NCBI GenBank assembly: GCA_964490975.1
Contig: CAZBEQ010000020.1
Coordinates: forward strand, 1-59,802
Direction of reading: 5' to 3'
Length of the DNA: 59,802 nt
Source: DTU013 sp964490975
GTDB taxonomy: Bacteria > Bacillota > Clostridia > Acetivibrionales > DTU013
Both the position numbers and the translations under genes were made by a program. This document shows, piece by piece, positions 52,518 through 59,802 of the stretch. Position 1 is the stretch's first letter. Each line of letters opens with the position of its first letter. Under the pieces are notes generated by a model. The model ran no database searches, was not told the DNA's origin, and worked only from the letters and a program-made list of their open reading frames with translations.

Positions 52518-53099
52518 TTATTTTAAGCCTAAAATCTTGTGAAAGAGTTTTTTAACCGAATTTTGCTTGCTTTTTTCACGCCATCTGGACAGAGCTTTAT
52601 CTACTTCATCATAATGCTTGTCCATTTTGTTTTCGAGCCTGCGTACACTATTTTCAACACATGCCCCTAACTCTAGCTTACTTTTGGAGATCTCTCGCAA
52701 AAGATGTTCTCTTGTATTATCCAGTTCATATGATATTTCTTTTGATATCTCTTTAGTCAACTGCTTCCCAAGTTCGATGAATATAACCTGCATAGCTTCG
52801 TACTCTTTGCTTTGTGCAGGTATAATGGAAGTATTATTCTCTGCAATATTCTCCTGTTGTACGAAGACACAATCATCCTGCAGTATCTTTTTTATTGCCT
52901 TGATTTCAAGCCCTTCACTTCTCATTACCTTTATCTTGTACATTATATTAGCCAGCTCTGCAGTGTAATATCTACGTCCCCTTTCATCCTTTGGAATCGT
53001 TAACTCGCATTCCTTTTCATAAAACCGCAGTGCATGGTCTGTCAACTGTAGCATTTCACTCAGTTCTGTGATAGAGTATCTTTCCTTTAGTATTTCCAT
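52518..53099 (-). CDS. MerR-type HTH protein with long coiled coil
   Basis: A 193-residue protein. Residues 1-75 form a MerR-like winged HTH (YSITELSEMLQLTDHALRFYEKE, RRYYTAELANIMYKIKVMRSEG). Residues about 110-180 are a charged helix likely to be a coiled coil (NTREHLLREISKSKLELG; NSVRRLENKMDKHYDEVDKAL), ending in a basic amphipathic tail (KKLFHKILGLK). No metal- or drug-binding domain. This architecture resembles RacA-type chromosome anchors as much as a transcription factor, and the gene is convergent with spo0A; both points are inference. It has a GGGAGGA site upstream on its strand. Confidence 0.8.
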   Translation of the reverse strand: MEILKERYSITELSEMLQLTDHALRFYEKECELTIPKDERGRRYYTAELANIMYKIKVMRSEGLEIKAIKKILQDDCVFVQQENIAENNTSIIPAQSKEYEAMQVIFIELGKQLTKEISKEISYELDNTREHLLREISKSKLELGACVENSVRRLENKMDKHYDEVDKALSRWREKSKQNSVKKLFHKILGLK

Positions 53100-53170
53100 T
53101 TGTATTCCTCCCGGATAGTATAGCTACTATCATAATACCATAAAAGGAAAAATATGTAAATCCGATGCTC

Positions 53171-54079
53171 TTATTTTCTTAATATTTCCAATGCTCCTGA
53201 TATGTCAGCCGGTATGCTTGATTCGAGCAATACAGGAGTGCCAGAGACAGGATGAGTGAAAGCAGTTTGGAAGGAGTGCAGAGCTTGCCTTGTTATTATA
53301 CCGGTGTATTCGTTTTCGAATTCAGGGAGTTGATATAAAGTATCACCAACAAGCGGATGTCCTATCGCTTGACAATGTACTCTTATTTGATGCGTTCTGC
53401 CTGTTTCAAGGCGGAACTTCAAATATGCTGTGTCAGTGAATTGTTCTATTACTTCATAATGGGTTATTGATGGCGCTCCATCAGGAGTCGTATGACGAAG
53501 CATAATGCTGCCTGGAAGCCTTTCGATCGGAAGCTCGATCCTGTCGCTGGAATTTTCAAGTCTGCCATGTACTATGCCTATATACTCCTTTAAATAAGTG
53601 TTACTATGCATTTGGCGGATGAGATTATCCTGGATAAAAGGATTTAAAGCGAATACGATTATACCTGAGGTATCTCTGTCTAACCTGCTGACAGGACGTA
53701 TTAATGTCCTGATGCCTTTTTGAAGCAGGTAATACATCAAACCATTGGCAACTGTACCGGTAAAATGCTTAAAGCTTGGATGCACGACCATATCAGGCGG
53801 TTTATTGATTGCTATTAAGCAATCATCTTCATAAATTATATCCAGATCCATTTTTTCAGGTATAATATCATCGTTCTGTTCCTCTGGTTCGACCAATGCC
53901 TCAATAATGTCCCCCTCTGCTGCTATGACATTTATATGGACAGGCGTTGAATTAAGCAGGATTTTTCCTGTTAATTTAAGCTTTTTTATTAATCGTTCAG
54001 AAAGATGCAGTTTGATTTTAAGGAGCTGTTTGACCGTTTTTGAGCAGTCATCAGCAGTAACTGTAAAAGAGAGTTTCAT
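53171..54079 (-). CDS. RluA family pseudouridine synthase
   Basis: A 302-residue RNA pseudouridine synthase. The catalytic aspartate is in RPVSRLDRDTSGI, preceded by INKPPDMVVHPS and followed by GRTHQIRVHCQAIGHPLVGD. The N-terminal segment (ERLIKKLKLTGKILLN) is S4-like. ATG 54079 is preferred over a TTG at 54091. The target base cannot be assigned from sequence alone. It is divergent from the PLP lyase gene. Confidence 0.92.
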   Translation of the reverse strand: MKLSFTVTADDCSKTVKQLLKIKLHLSERLIKKLKLTGKILLNSTPVHINVIAAEGDIIEALVEPEEQNDDIIPEKMDLDIIYEDDCLIAINKPPDMVVHPSFKHFTGTVANGLMYYLLQKGIRTLIRPVSRLDRDTSGIIVFALNPFIQDNLIRQMHSNTYLKEYIGIVHGRLENSSDRIELPIERLPGSIMLRHTTPDGAPSITHYEVIEQFTDTAYLKFRLETGRTHQIRVHCQAIGHPLVGDTLYQLPEFENEYTGIITRQALHSFQTAFTHPVSGTPVLLESSIPADISGALEILRK

Positions 54080-54172
54080 TTTTACCACCAATCACAAGTG
54101 TTAATACAATGTTATCCCAGTATCATTTATAAATCAAGGGAAAGGTTGAATTACCTATTTAAGTAGGTTAAA

Positions 54173-55501
54173 ATGGATTTATTACAAAATTGCATAAGAG
54201 AGGCTTATATGAAATTACTCTGTCAGAATTTTATAAAGAATCAATTTGGGATCGATGATGCTATTGTCAGAATGACGCAAACCGTCGAGAATGAAATCAA
54301 AGATGTATTTAAAGATATAGATACCGTAAAGGAACTGAACCAGTACAAGGTTATTGCTGCAATGCAGGAGCACAATTTGAGTGATTCGCATTTCGCAGGA
54401 ACTACCGGTTACGGATATGACGACAGAGGCAGGGAAGTACTTGAAGCCGTATATACGTCAGTTTTTAAGGCAGAGGATGCTTTGGTCAGACATCAGATAG
54501 TAGCCGGAACACAGGCGATTGCGCTATGTCTTTATGGAAATCTTAGACCAGGGGATGAACTGTTGTCGGTCACAGGTAAACCGTATGATACGCTGGAGGA
54601 AGTTATAGGCATCAGGGGTGAAGACGCAGGTTCACTCAAGGATTATGGTATTGGGTACAGGCAACTGGATCTGCTTGAGGATGGCTCCATCAATTACGAT
54701 GGCATAAGTGAAGTTATATCTGATAAGACCAAAATGGTGCTTATTCAGAGATCCCGCGGCTATAGCTGGAGAAATTCCATAAAAATAAGGGAAATCAGAA
54801 GGGCTGTTGATAAAATAAAAGAAATAAATAATAATATTATTGTAATGGTAGACAATTGTTACGGAGAATTCACAGAGGCTGAGGAACCGATAGAAGCCGG
54901 TGCCGATTTACTTGCGGGATCACTTATAAAAAATCCGGGAGGAGGATTGGCTCCATCAGGAGGATATATCGTCGGCAAGAAAAAATATGTTCAAAATGCA
55001 TCGTATAGACTTACAACGCCAGGCTTGGGGAAAAAAGTAGGACCGACATTGGGAAATAGCAGACTGCTGTTTCAGGGGCTTTTTCTGGCCCCGCATATAG
55101 TATCGGAAAGTCTTAAAGGAGCAGTATTTACTGCTGCTGTGATGCAAAGACTGGGTTTTGTTACATCGCCCGGACCGACTCAGTTAAGAAGTGATATTAT
55201 CCAGGCAATCAAGTTTGAAAATCCTGAAAGTATGATTGCCTTCTGCCAGGGTATCCAAAAAGGCTCACCGGTTGATTCCTTTGTTACCCCCGAACCCTGG
55301 GACATGCCCGGATACGATAGTCCGGTCATAATGGCTGCAGGTGCTTTTATTCAGGGTTCTTCAATTGAACTGAGCGCTGATGCACCTTTGAAACCACCAT
55401 ATACTGCCTACATGCAGGGAGGATTGGTTTATGAGCATGTAAAGCTTGGGGTCATGACTGCTTTAAAATTTATGCAGGAGAGAAAACTTGTAAGGTTTTA
55501 A
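54173..55501 (+). CDS. Methionine gamma-lyase family / aluminium resistance protein
   Basis: A 442-residue fold-type I PLP enzyme of the Met_gamma_lyase (YnbB-like) family, often called aluminium resistance protein or cystathionine beta-lyase-like. Marks: SDSHFAGTTGYGYDDRGRE near residue 75, the conserved GTQAIALCLYGNLRPGDELL, VDNCYGEFTE with the PLP aspartate, and the Schiff-base lysine in GSLIKNPGGGLAPSGGYI. Real substrate uncertain. Start ATG 54173 with TAGGTT upstream; only 2 bp separate it from the next gene. Confidence 0.88.
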   Translation: MDLLQNCIREAYMKLLCQNFIKNQFGIDDAIVRMTQTVENEIKDVFKDIDTVKELNQYKVIAAMQEHNLSDSHFAGTTGYGYDDRGREVLEAVYTSVFKAEDALVRHQIVAGTQAIALCLYGNLRPGDELLSVTGKPYDTLEEVIGIRGEDAGSLKDYGIGYRQLDLLEDGSINYDGISEVISDKTKMVLIQRSRGYSWRNSIKIREIRRAVDKIKEINNNIIVMVDNCYGEFTEAEEPIEAGADLLAGSLIKNPGGGLAPSGGYIVGKKKYVQNASYRLTTPGLGKKVGPTLGNSRLLFQGLFLAPHIVSESLKGAVFTAAVMQRLGFVTSPGPTQLRSDIIQAIKFENPESMIAFCQGIQKGSPVDSFVTPEPWDMPGYDSPVIMAAGAFIQGSSIELSADAPLKPPYTAYMQGGLVYEHVKLGVMTALKFMQERKLVRF

Positions 55502-55503
55502 TT

Positions 55504-56988
55504 ATGGGGAAAAAGGTTACCGAAGAAAAAACTCAAAATACTATTGAATTAACTGCTGAAAGGCAGAAAAGAACAAGATCCGGCGCTTCTTGCAAACGTG
55601 ACGGCAAGCTTGATGATGAGAAAATTAGTAGACCCGTTGAAGAAAGTGGTATTGGAGCTTCCAATTCTTCAAAAGGCAATTATGATAATGAAGACAATGA
55701 AGCAGCAGGTTCTGATAGTGTGGCTTCAACAAAGAAAAAAACTGTCAGAAGAATTACTCTTGGAAGTGTGTTGCTGGTTATTTTTATGGTATTCTATATA
55801 CCTTCTCTTTTTAATTGGCTTTCAGGCGCGACTGCGGCGCAGGACGTAATAAGAAACGGGATCATAGAAGAATATATATCGGCAGAGGCTGTCATTGTTA
55901 GGGAAGAAGAACTCTTAGAGCCTTCACCGATCGACGGCAGATACATAGCAGAAATAAATGAGGGAGAAAAGACGGCCGCGTTTTCACGTATTACAATGGT
56001 AACGGGCAAGGAATCAGACAGATTACTCAAGGACATCGAGAATATAAACGAAAAGATTGTAAAAGCACGTATGGAACAGGTCGAAAAAAGTGATTTCTTT
56101 TCTGCTGACCTTGCAAAGTTAGATGAAGAAATTGGTCTGAAGGTACAGGAGCTGATTATCGCCTGTAATGCAAAAAGCTTTGCAGATATGGGAAAGCAAA
56201 GGGCTGAAATAAGGAAAATAGTCGAGAAAAAGGCGGAGATAGTTGCCGGCGATTCTACAGACGGTTATATAAGCTCTTTACAGCAGCAAAAAGAATCTAT
56301 TCAGAGAAGGATCAATGAAAATACAAAGCAGATCATTTCAACTATATCCGGAATTGTATCATATAAAATAGATGGCTATGAAAATGTACTAAAACCTGAT
56401 ACTATCAAAGAAATATCAGAGGATGAATTGAGTAAGATAATTGAGTTGAATAAAGTTGTTTCTTCCGATGCAGGAAAAGTACAAAAAGGTCTTCCTTTTG
56501 CAAAAATTATCAAGGGCACCGACATTTATATTGTTGCAAATATTCCTTCGGATAAAGCTGATGTTTTCGAAGAAGGCAAAACAATAAATCTGCGAATAAA
56601 TAATTCCTTTCTTGAAGCATCAGGTGTTGTGACATATATAAATAATGATGGAAGCGACATGTTGACTGTGATGGTCAGAATTAGCAGGGGTGTTGATATT
56701 CTTTCTGACCAGCGTGTTGTAAGAGTAGACTTTATAACAAAAACAAAAGAAGGTCTTAAAGTTCCGCTCAAGTGCCTAAGGGACATAACGCCTGATCGTA
56801 CCAGGGGCAGAATAATGCTGGTTAGAAGTAATGTAACCATCAACAGAGATGTCGAAATTTTGTGTAGTGATGAAGAATATGCCATAATCAGGACACCTGA
56901 AAATGAATTTGAAAAGACTGTAGACCTTTATAATATTTATATTATAAATCCGGATAATATTGAAGAAGGAGATATTGTGGGCAGATGA
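55504..56988 (+). CDS. HlyD-like membrane-anchored protein of the sepF cluster
   Basis: A 494-residue protein: a 77-residue charged cytosolic tail, one membrane helix (ITLGSVLLVIFMVFYIPSLF, about 80-99), a barrel-like segment with EYISAEAVIVREEELLEPSP, a coiled coil (about 165-280), and beta-rich C-terminal segments (ANIPSDKADVFEEGKTINLR; MVRISRGVDILSDQRVVRVD). This is the HlyD/membrane-fusion layout, but no ABC exporter or outer channel is present. Clostridial homologues sit constantly before yggS-sepF-yggT, so a role in division or envelope assembly is more likely than export; that is inference. Overlaps yggS by 4 bp. Confidence 0.8.
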   Translation: MGKKVTEEKTQNTIELTAERQKRTRSGASCKRDGKLDDEKISRPVEESGIGASNSSKGNYDNEDNEAAGSDSVASTKKKTVRRITLGSVLLVIFMVFYIPSLFNWLSGATAAQDVIRNGIIEEYISAEAVIVREEELLEPSPIDGRYIAEINEGEKTAAFSRITMVTGKESDRLLKDIENINEKIVKARMEQVEKSDFFSADLAKLDEEIGLKVQELIIACNAKSFADMGKQRAEIRKIVEKKAEIVAGDSTDGYISSLQQQKESIQRRINENTKQIISTISGIVSYKIDGYENVLKPDTIKEISEDELSKIIELNKVVSSDAGKVQKGLPFAKIIKGTDIYIVANIPSDKADVFEEGKTINLRINNSFLEASGVVTYINNDGSDMLTVMVRISRGVDILSDQRVVRVDFITKTKEGLKVPLKCLRDITPDRTRGRIMLVRSNVTINRDVEILCSDEEYAIIRTPENEFEKTVDLYNIYIINPDNIEEGDIVGR

Positions 56989-57683
56989 TGGAAGGTAATG
57001 ATTATATTGAGAAAAACATAAAAGGAATTATTTCCAGGATCAATGAAGCAGCAGTTAGGGCAGGAAGAGATCCTGCGGACATAAAACTGATCGGAGTTAC
57101 AAAAACTGTCGATACAGAAAGAATAAAAGCAGCTTATAACTGCGGAATCAAGGACTTTGGAGAAAATAGGGTTCAGGAGTTATGTGAAAAAACCGATATA
57201 TTGGATATAAATTGCAAATGGCATTTGATAGGGCATCTGCAGACCAATAAAGTTAAATACATAATTGACAAAGTAAGCCTTATACATTCTCTTGACAGTC
57301 TTGAGCTGGCTAAGGAAATAAGCAGAAGGGCAGAAAAAGCAGGACGGATAGCAGAAGTACTCGTACAGGTAAATGTCGCCGGCGAGGATACTAAATTTGG
57401 TATCGGTCCTGAAGAAACACCAGCATTCATAAAAGAAGTGAGTCATATGGGAAATATTAGGATAAAAGGTCTGATGACTATAGCTCCGCTATCCGAGGAC
57501 CCTGAGAATGTAAGATGGGTTTTTGCAGGACTTGGAAAATTGCGTATTGACATAAGCAGGGAAAATATTGATAATGTAGATATGGATTACCTTTCAATGG
57601 GCATGAGCAATGACTTTGAGGTTGCTATAGAGGAAGGGTCCAACATGGTCAGAATAGGAACGGCTTTATTCGGAAAACGGTAA
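56985..57683 (+). CDS. YggS family PLP homeostasis protein
   Basis: A 232-residue fold-type III PLP-binding protein (YggS/PROSC) controlling free PLP levels. The PLP lysine is in LIGVTKTVDTERI, with FGENRVQEL, WHLIGHLQTNKVKYI and LSMGMSNDFEVAIEEGSNMVRIGTALFG all typical. Starts at ATG 56985, overlapping the preceding stop (ATGA). yggS-sepF-yggT-ylmH-divIVA is the classic Gram-positive division-linked order downstream of ftsZ. Confidence 0.95.
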   Translation: MMEGNDYIEKNIKGIISRINEAAVRAGRDPADIKLIGVTKTVDTERIKAAYNCGIKDFGENRVQELCEKTDILDINCKWHLIGHLQTNKVKYIIDKVSLIHSLDSLELAKEISRRAEKAGRIAEVLVQVNVAGEDTKFGIGPEETPAFIKEVSHMGNIRIKGLMTIAPLSEDPENVRWVFAGLGKLRIDISRENIDNVDMDYLSMGMSNDFEVAIEEGSNMVRIGTALFGKR

Positions 57684-57729
57684 TGTCCTGCTTCTGACAG
57701 ACTAAAGAAAAAAATGGAGGGGTATACAA

Positions 57730-58185
57730 ATGGCAAAGCTTCTAAACAAAATGTTGAATCTGGTTGGTTGGGAGACCGAGGAGGAAGAAACCGAAGAAAT
57801 CCAGGAAGAAGCAAAGGAAGAGACAACCCAGGCTCCGCAGTATCTTCAGTCCTTTGCGAAAAAGTCCCAGCAGAATAAAGTTGTAAATCTTCATTCCAAT
57901 AGTCAGTTCAAAGTTGTTATCATGCAGCCCGAGACATTTGATGATGCAAGGGAAGTATGTGATCATCTCAAAAACAAAAAGCCCGTAATTGTTAATCTTG
58001 AAGGCCTTACCAAGGAAACAGCCCAAAGAGTTATTGACTTTCTCAGTGGCTCTGTATATGCAGTGGATGGTGACATTCAGAAGGTGTCAACAGGAATATT
58101 CATGATTGCTCCAAACAATGTGGATATAATGGGAGATTTCAAGGATGAGCTCAAAAGCAAGGGAGCATTTCCGTGGATGAAGTAA
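57730..58185 (+). CDS. sepF: Cell division protein SepF
   Basis: A 151-residue FtsZ-binding protein that forms rings and tethers FtsZ to the membrane. The N-terminal amphipathic helix (MAKLLNKMLNLVGW), an acidic linker (EEEETEEIQEEAKEE) and the C-terminal SepF domain (VVIMQPETFDDAREVCDHLK, VIVNLEGLTKETAQRVIDFL, FMIAPNNVDI) are all visible. TGGAGGGG precedes the ATG. Confidence 0.97.
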   Translation: MAKLLNKMLNLVGWETEEEETEEIQEEAKEETTQAPQYLQSFAKKSQQNKVVNLHSNSQFKVVIMQPETFDDAREVCDHLKNKKPVIVNLEGLTKETAQRVIDFLSGSVYAVDGDIQKVSTGIFMIAPNNVDIMGDFKDELKSKGAFPWMK

Positions 58186-58219
58186 GCACCATAATTTACT
58201 TAGTTTGGGGAGGCACAAA

Positions 58220-58474
58220 ATGTATAGAATTGTTGGGTTTATCTTCACTATTGCACAGTTGATTCTCTTATTAAGAATATTAGCTACATGGATGCCTTTA
58301 ACCAGGAGCAACCAGTTTGTGGATCTGCTTATCAAGATCACAGAGCCGGTTTTATCTCCAATACGCAATGTCCTGAACAGAATGTTCAATGGTAAGATGT
58401 TTGATTTTTCAGGCGTAATTGCGCTTTTGATAATATCAATTCTAAGAATTATTGTGTTGAATATTATTGCCTGA
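58220..58474 (+). CDS. YggT family membrane protein
   Basis: An 84-residue protein with two membrane helices (IVGFIFTIAQLILLLRILATW; FSGVIALLIISILRIIVLNII) and the YggT core DLLIKITEPVLSPIRNVL. ATG 58220 follows GGGAGGC. Conserved in the sepF cluster; implicated in osmotic or cytochrome-related roles elsewhere, function here unknown. Confidence 0.93.
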   Translation: MYRIVGFIFTIAQLILLLRILATWMPLTRSNQFVDLLIKITEPVLSPIRNVLNRMFNGKMFDFSGVIALLIISILRIIVLNIIA

Positions 58475-58479
58475 TAAGC

Positions 58480-59280
58480 ATGAAAAACAACAGGGAATGC
58501 ATTCTTAAGTACCTTGACAAGCATGAAGACAGGCTGATTGCCGCAAAGCTGCTTGACAAGTCGGAGTTTTCTATAAAGACGAATAAGCCGGCTCATTCAG
58601 ATTTTTTGGATCCACGTCAGCAGATGCTGGCTGAGAGAGTATTGAAATCAGCAGGAATGAACGGCTGCAGTTTTTTTGGAGGCTATACGGACGCTGAAAG
58701 GTCAGTAGCCTTGTTTGTGCCTGAAATAATACAAGAGGATGAACTGGAAGAATATAAAAGAGAAATCATAAGGGTTATTGAAATCATACCACCTGCTAGG
58801 TCCAGTCTAGCACACAGGGATTATCTCGGTGCATTGCTGGGGTTAGGTATAAGGCGGGATGTAACAGGAGATATTGTTTTATCTGATGATAAATGTAACA
58901 TTTTTGTGTTGAATGATATCGCAGATTTTGTTGTGGGAAATCTTTTGAAAGTTGGAAATATTGGCATTAGTCCTAAAATATCGGATATAATCGAATTGTC
59001 CACTCCAAATAAAGAGACTTCGGAGATAAAAGCAGTAGTATCGGCTCAAAGACTGGACTGTATTTGTGCAGCTGCATTCGGTTTATCAAGAAGTAAGGCA
59101 TCCGAATATATAAAAAGCGGTAAGGTGCAGCTTAACTGGGAGATATCGCAGAACACTGACAAGCTTGTTAAAGAAGGCGACACGCTTAGCCTGCGGGGAA
59201 AGGGCAGAGTCGTTTTTGAAAAGGTTGGCAGCCGTACAAAAAAGGACAGGATCAATATAGTGGTTAGGAAATTTGTATAA
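58480..59280 (+). CDS. ylmH: YlmH family S4 RNA-binding protein
   Basis: A 266-residue protein: an N-terminal RRM-like region (FLDPRQQMLAERVL, FFGGYTDAERSVALFVP), a middle segment with SLAHRDYLGALLGLGIRRDVTGDI typical of YlmH, and a C-terminal S4 domain (QRLDCICAAAFGLSRSKASE). YlmH of Bacillus acts in ribosome-associated quality control as an RqcP-like factor. Only 5 bp after yggT, no obvious own ribosome binding site. Confidence 0.94.
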   Translation: MKNNRECILKYLDKHEDRLIAAKLLDKSEFSIKTNKPAHSDFLDPRQQMLAERVLKSAGMNGCSFFGGYTDAERSVALFVPEIIQEDELEEYKREIIRVIEIIPPARSSLAHRDYLGALLGLGIRRDVTGDIVLSDDKCNIFVLNDIADFVVGNLLKVGNIGISPKISDIIELSTPNKETSEIKAVVSAQRLDCICAAAFGLSRSKASEYIKSGKVQLNWEISQNTDKLVKEGDTLSLRGKGRVVFEKVGSRTKKDRINIVVRKFV

Positions 59281-59294
59281 GGGGTGATCATTAA

Positions 59295-59756
59295 ATGAAC
59301 TACACACCGAATGATTTGCAGAATCTAACCTTCAAAAAGCGTTTTAGGGGTTATAGTGAGGATATGGTCAATGATGTACTTGACAAGGTCATCGAAGACT
59401 ATTCCGCTTACATAAGGGAAAATGTAGAACTTAAGGACAAGCTTGCACTCCTCAATGAAGGCCTTCAGCATTATAAAACTATTGAGGAATCATTGCAGAA
59501 TACACTTCTGGTCGCTCAACAGACAGGTGAGGATATAAAAAAGAATGCCTATGAGAAGGCTGACAACGTCATAAGGGAAGCTGAAATAAGGGCCCAAAAG
59601 CTCATAAATGATGCTAACCAGGAAGTTGTTAAAATCAAATTCGAGTACGAAGATTCGAAAAAGAAGCTGCACATTTTTAAATCAAAATGTGAAATGCTTC
59701 TTATGTCTCAGTTGGAATTGCTAAAGCAGATATTTGAGGAAGACGAATCACGGTGA
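59295..59756 (+). CDS. divIVA: Cell division initiation protein DivIVA
   Basis: A 153-residue coiled-coil protein binding negatively curved membrane at poles and septa. The membrane-binding N-terminus TPNDLQNLTFKKRFRGYSEDMVNDVLDKV is canonical, including the Phe/Arg tip, followed by a coiled coil to about residue 145. AAGGGGTGATC precedes ATG 59295. Last gene of the window; ileS often follows in related genomes but lies beyond the edge. The final 46 bases hold nothing I can identify. Confidence 0.96.
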   Translation: MNYTPNDLQNLTFKKRFRGYSEDMVNDVLDKVIEDYSAYIRENVELKDKLALLNEGLQHYKTIEESLQNTLLVAQQTGEDIKKNAYEKADNVIREAEIRAQKLINDANQEVVKIKFEYEDSKKKLHIFKSKCEMLLMSQLELLKQIFEEDESR

Positions 59757-59802
59757 CCGCATGAAGCAAAATAATTCCAATTAGCAACATAACCGGTTTG
59801 AT

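Overview
The window is chromosomal DNA of a low-GC, spore-forming member of the class Clostridia. This follows from complete sporulation loci (the eight-gene spoIIIA operon, spoIVB, spo0A, spoVM, ylbJ), a Zn-ribbon type L28, a single-chain clostridial-type PurL and strong AGGAGG ribosome binding sites. Chemotaxis, c-di-GMP signalling (PilZ, GGDEF) and a prepilin peptidase suggest a motile or surface-active cell. I cannot name the species; a cluster III-like or related clostridium is a guess. There is no prophage, tRNA, rRNA, CRISPR array or complete insertion sequence.

Layout. 1-4800: small regulators, a class IV aminotransferase, a PilZ protein and htpG behind a perfect CIRCE operator, followed by a repeat-rich gap. 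4800-16750: a LysR regulator divergent from a 1271-residue PurL, glgA-nth, an FtsA-like actin-fold protein with a long C-terminal extension, and a diguanylate cyclase. 16800-22430: a spoVM-rpmB-recG-rsmD-coaD-ylbJ block with the neighbour order seen in other Firmicutes; spoVM (23 codons) is easily missed. 22430-31840: a second repeat copy, ilvE, a chemoreceptor, yqeG-aroE-pilD-comFB-aroQ-peptidase-efp, and lepB. 31849-32508: a decayed serine-hydrolase gene. 32616-38056: spoIIIAA-AH. 38183-39523: Asp23-AmaP-DUF2273 envelope-stress module. 39662-52459: nusB-xseA-xseB-ispA-[OLE RNA]-oapA-dxs-tlyA-nadK-argR-recN-spoIVB-spo0A. 52518-end: a MerR-type regulator, a pseudouridine synthase, a PLP lyase, and the division cluster (HlyD-like)-yggS-sepF-yggT-ylmH-divIVA.

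The most remarkable element is a roughly 640-nt gene-free but highly structured stretch (42584-43222) between ispA and a small membrane-protein gene upstream of dxs. Its closing GGTGGC/GCCACC helix, many internal hairpins, own extended -10 promoter and exact neighbourhood identify it as an OLE (ornate, large, extremophilic) RNA, and the following gene as OapA, its membrane partner. The class is known; its biochemical function is still largely open, and this copy is probably uncharacterised. The second item of note is a 132-133 bp MITE-like repeat, present as two full copies and one extra left end.

Functional themes: isoprenoid precursor supply (dxs, ispA) wrapped around OLE; a sporulation axis (spo0A, spoIIIA, spoIVB, spoVM, ylbJ); division and pole organisation (sepF, divIVA, FtsA-like); and c-di-GMP and chemotaxis signalling.
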